Shown: positions 63,990-64,000 of the stretch, piece after piece
How positions within the stretch are numbered: the first letter of the stretch is position 1
How the letters are laid out: each line of letters starts with the position of its first letter
The notes under the pieces: generated by a model
The model's database searches: none
What the model saw: only the letters and a program-made list of their open reading frames with translations
Told to the model about the DNA's origin: nothing
From: Knufia peltigerae
Lineage: Eukaryota > Ascomycota > Eurotiomycetes > Chaetothyriales > Trichomeriaceae
DNA length: 64,000 nt
Assembly: GCA_030247855.1 (NCBI GenBank)
Contig: JAPDRN010000002.1
Span: forward strand, 682,001 to 746,000
Reading direction: 5' to 3'
Program-made: the position numbers and the translations under genes

Positions 63990-64000
63990 ATGGCAGCGCT
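63990..64000 (+). CDS. Possible first codons of the next gene (cut by right edge)
   Basis: An ATG at 63990 in a favourable context (CGCAATGGC) follows a leader-like stretch with CACC and CCCGC. Only MAA is visible before the window ends, so this is a weak guess. Confidence 0.25.

Noticed and set aside
1..64000. CRISPR array, rRNA genes, intact transposons, canonical tRNAs
   Set aside because: No regularly spaced repeats, no rRNA sequence, no transposase or reverse transcriptase frame and no intact A-box/B-box pair were seen in reading both strands by eye.

Overview
The window is nuclear DNA of a filamentous ascomycete (Pezizomycotina). Genes are interrupted by short introns of about 45-140 bp with GT-AG ends (one GC-AG), lie on both strands without operons, and encode plainly eukaryotic products: COPI and COPII coat subunits, Mediator, CCR4-NOT, a peroxin, a karyopherin, ribosomal protein L12 and fungal transcription factors. 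The style of the proteins suggests Eurotiomycetes, possibly a black-yeast lineage (Chaetothyriales), but that is an impression and not proven by the sequence. Many spliced models below were built by hand from splice signals and reading-frame continuity.

Layout. 0-11 kb: 3' part of a hybrid histidine kinase running off the left edge, arginase, ribosomal protein L12 (five coding exons), a PcaB/adenylosuccinate-lyase-like lyase on the minus strand, a conserved protein of unknown function, and a small charged nuclear-type protein. 11-21 kb is the metabolic/accessory part: a monocarboxylate-type MFS transporter, a NYN-domain protein, and a divergently transcribed FAD monooxygenase and metallo-beta-lactamase-fold lactonase-like enzyme.

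21-42 kb is a dense housekeeping block: PEX2 and KAP120 (divergent), an unusual alpha/beta-hydrolase fused to an RNA-triphosphatase-like cysteine phosphatase, divergent from mitochondrial GatB, then SEC23 (COPII) head-to-head with the coatomer alpha subunit (COPI) over a 519-bp shared promoter, then a ten-knuckle CCHC zinc protein. 42-50 kb: an atypical SDR, a two-finger C2H2 transcription factor and NOT3/NOT5. 50-58 kb: a DHA1-type drug/polyamine transporter behind a promoter with a striking nested inverted repeat, about 2.9 kb of gene-free, degraded-looking DNA, and a fungal-type transcription factor with no visible DNA-binding domain. 58-64 kb: a small mitochondrial-type protein divergent from Mediator subunit 1, followed by about 2.8 kb without a supportable gene and the possible start codon of a next gene at the right edge.

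The genes do not form one pathway. The most notable items are the hydrolase/cysteine-phosphatase fusion, the two coat genes sharing one promoter region, the monooxygenase/lactonase pair, the nested inverted repeat upstream of the transporter, and a tRNA-like structured element upstream of RPL12. No CRISPR array, convincing intact transposon or canonical tRNA was seen.
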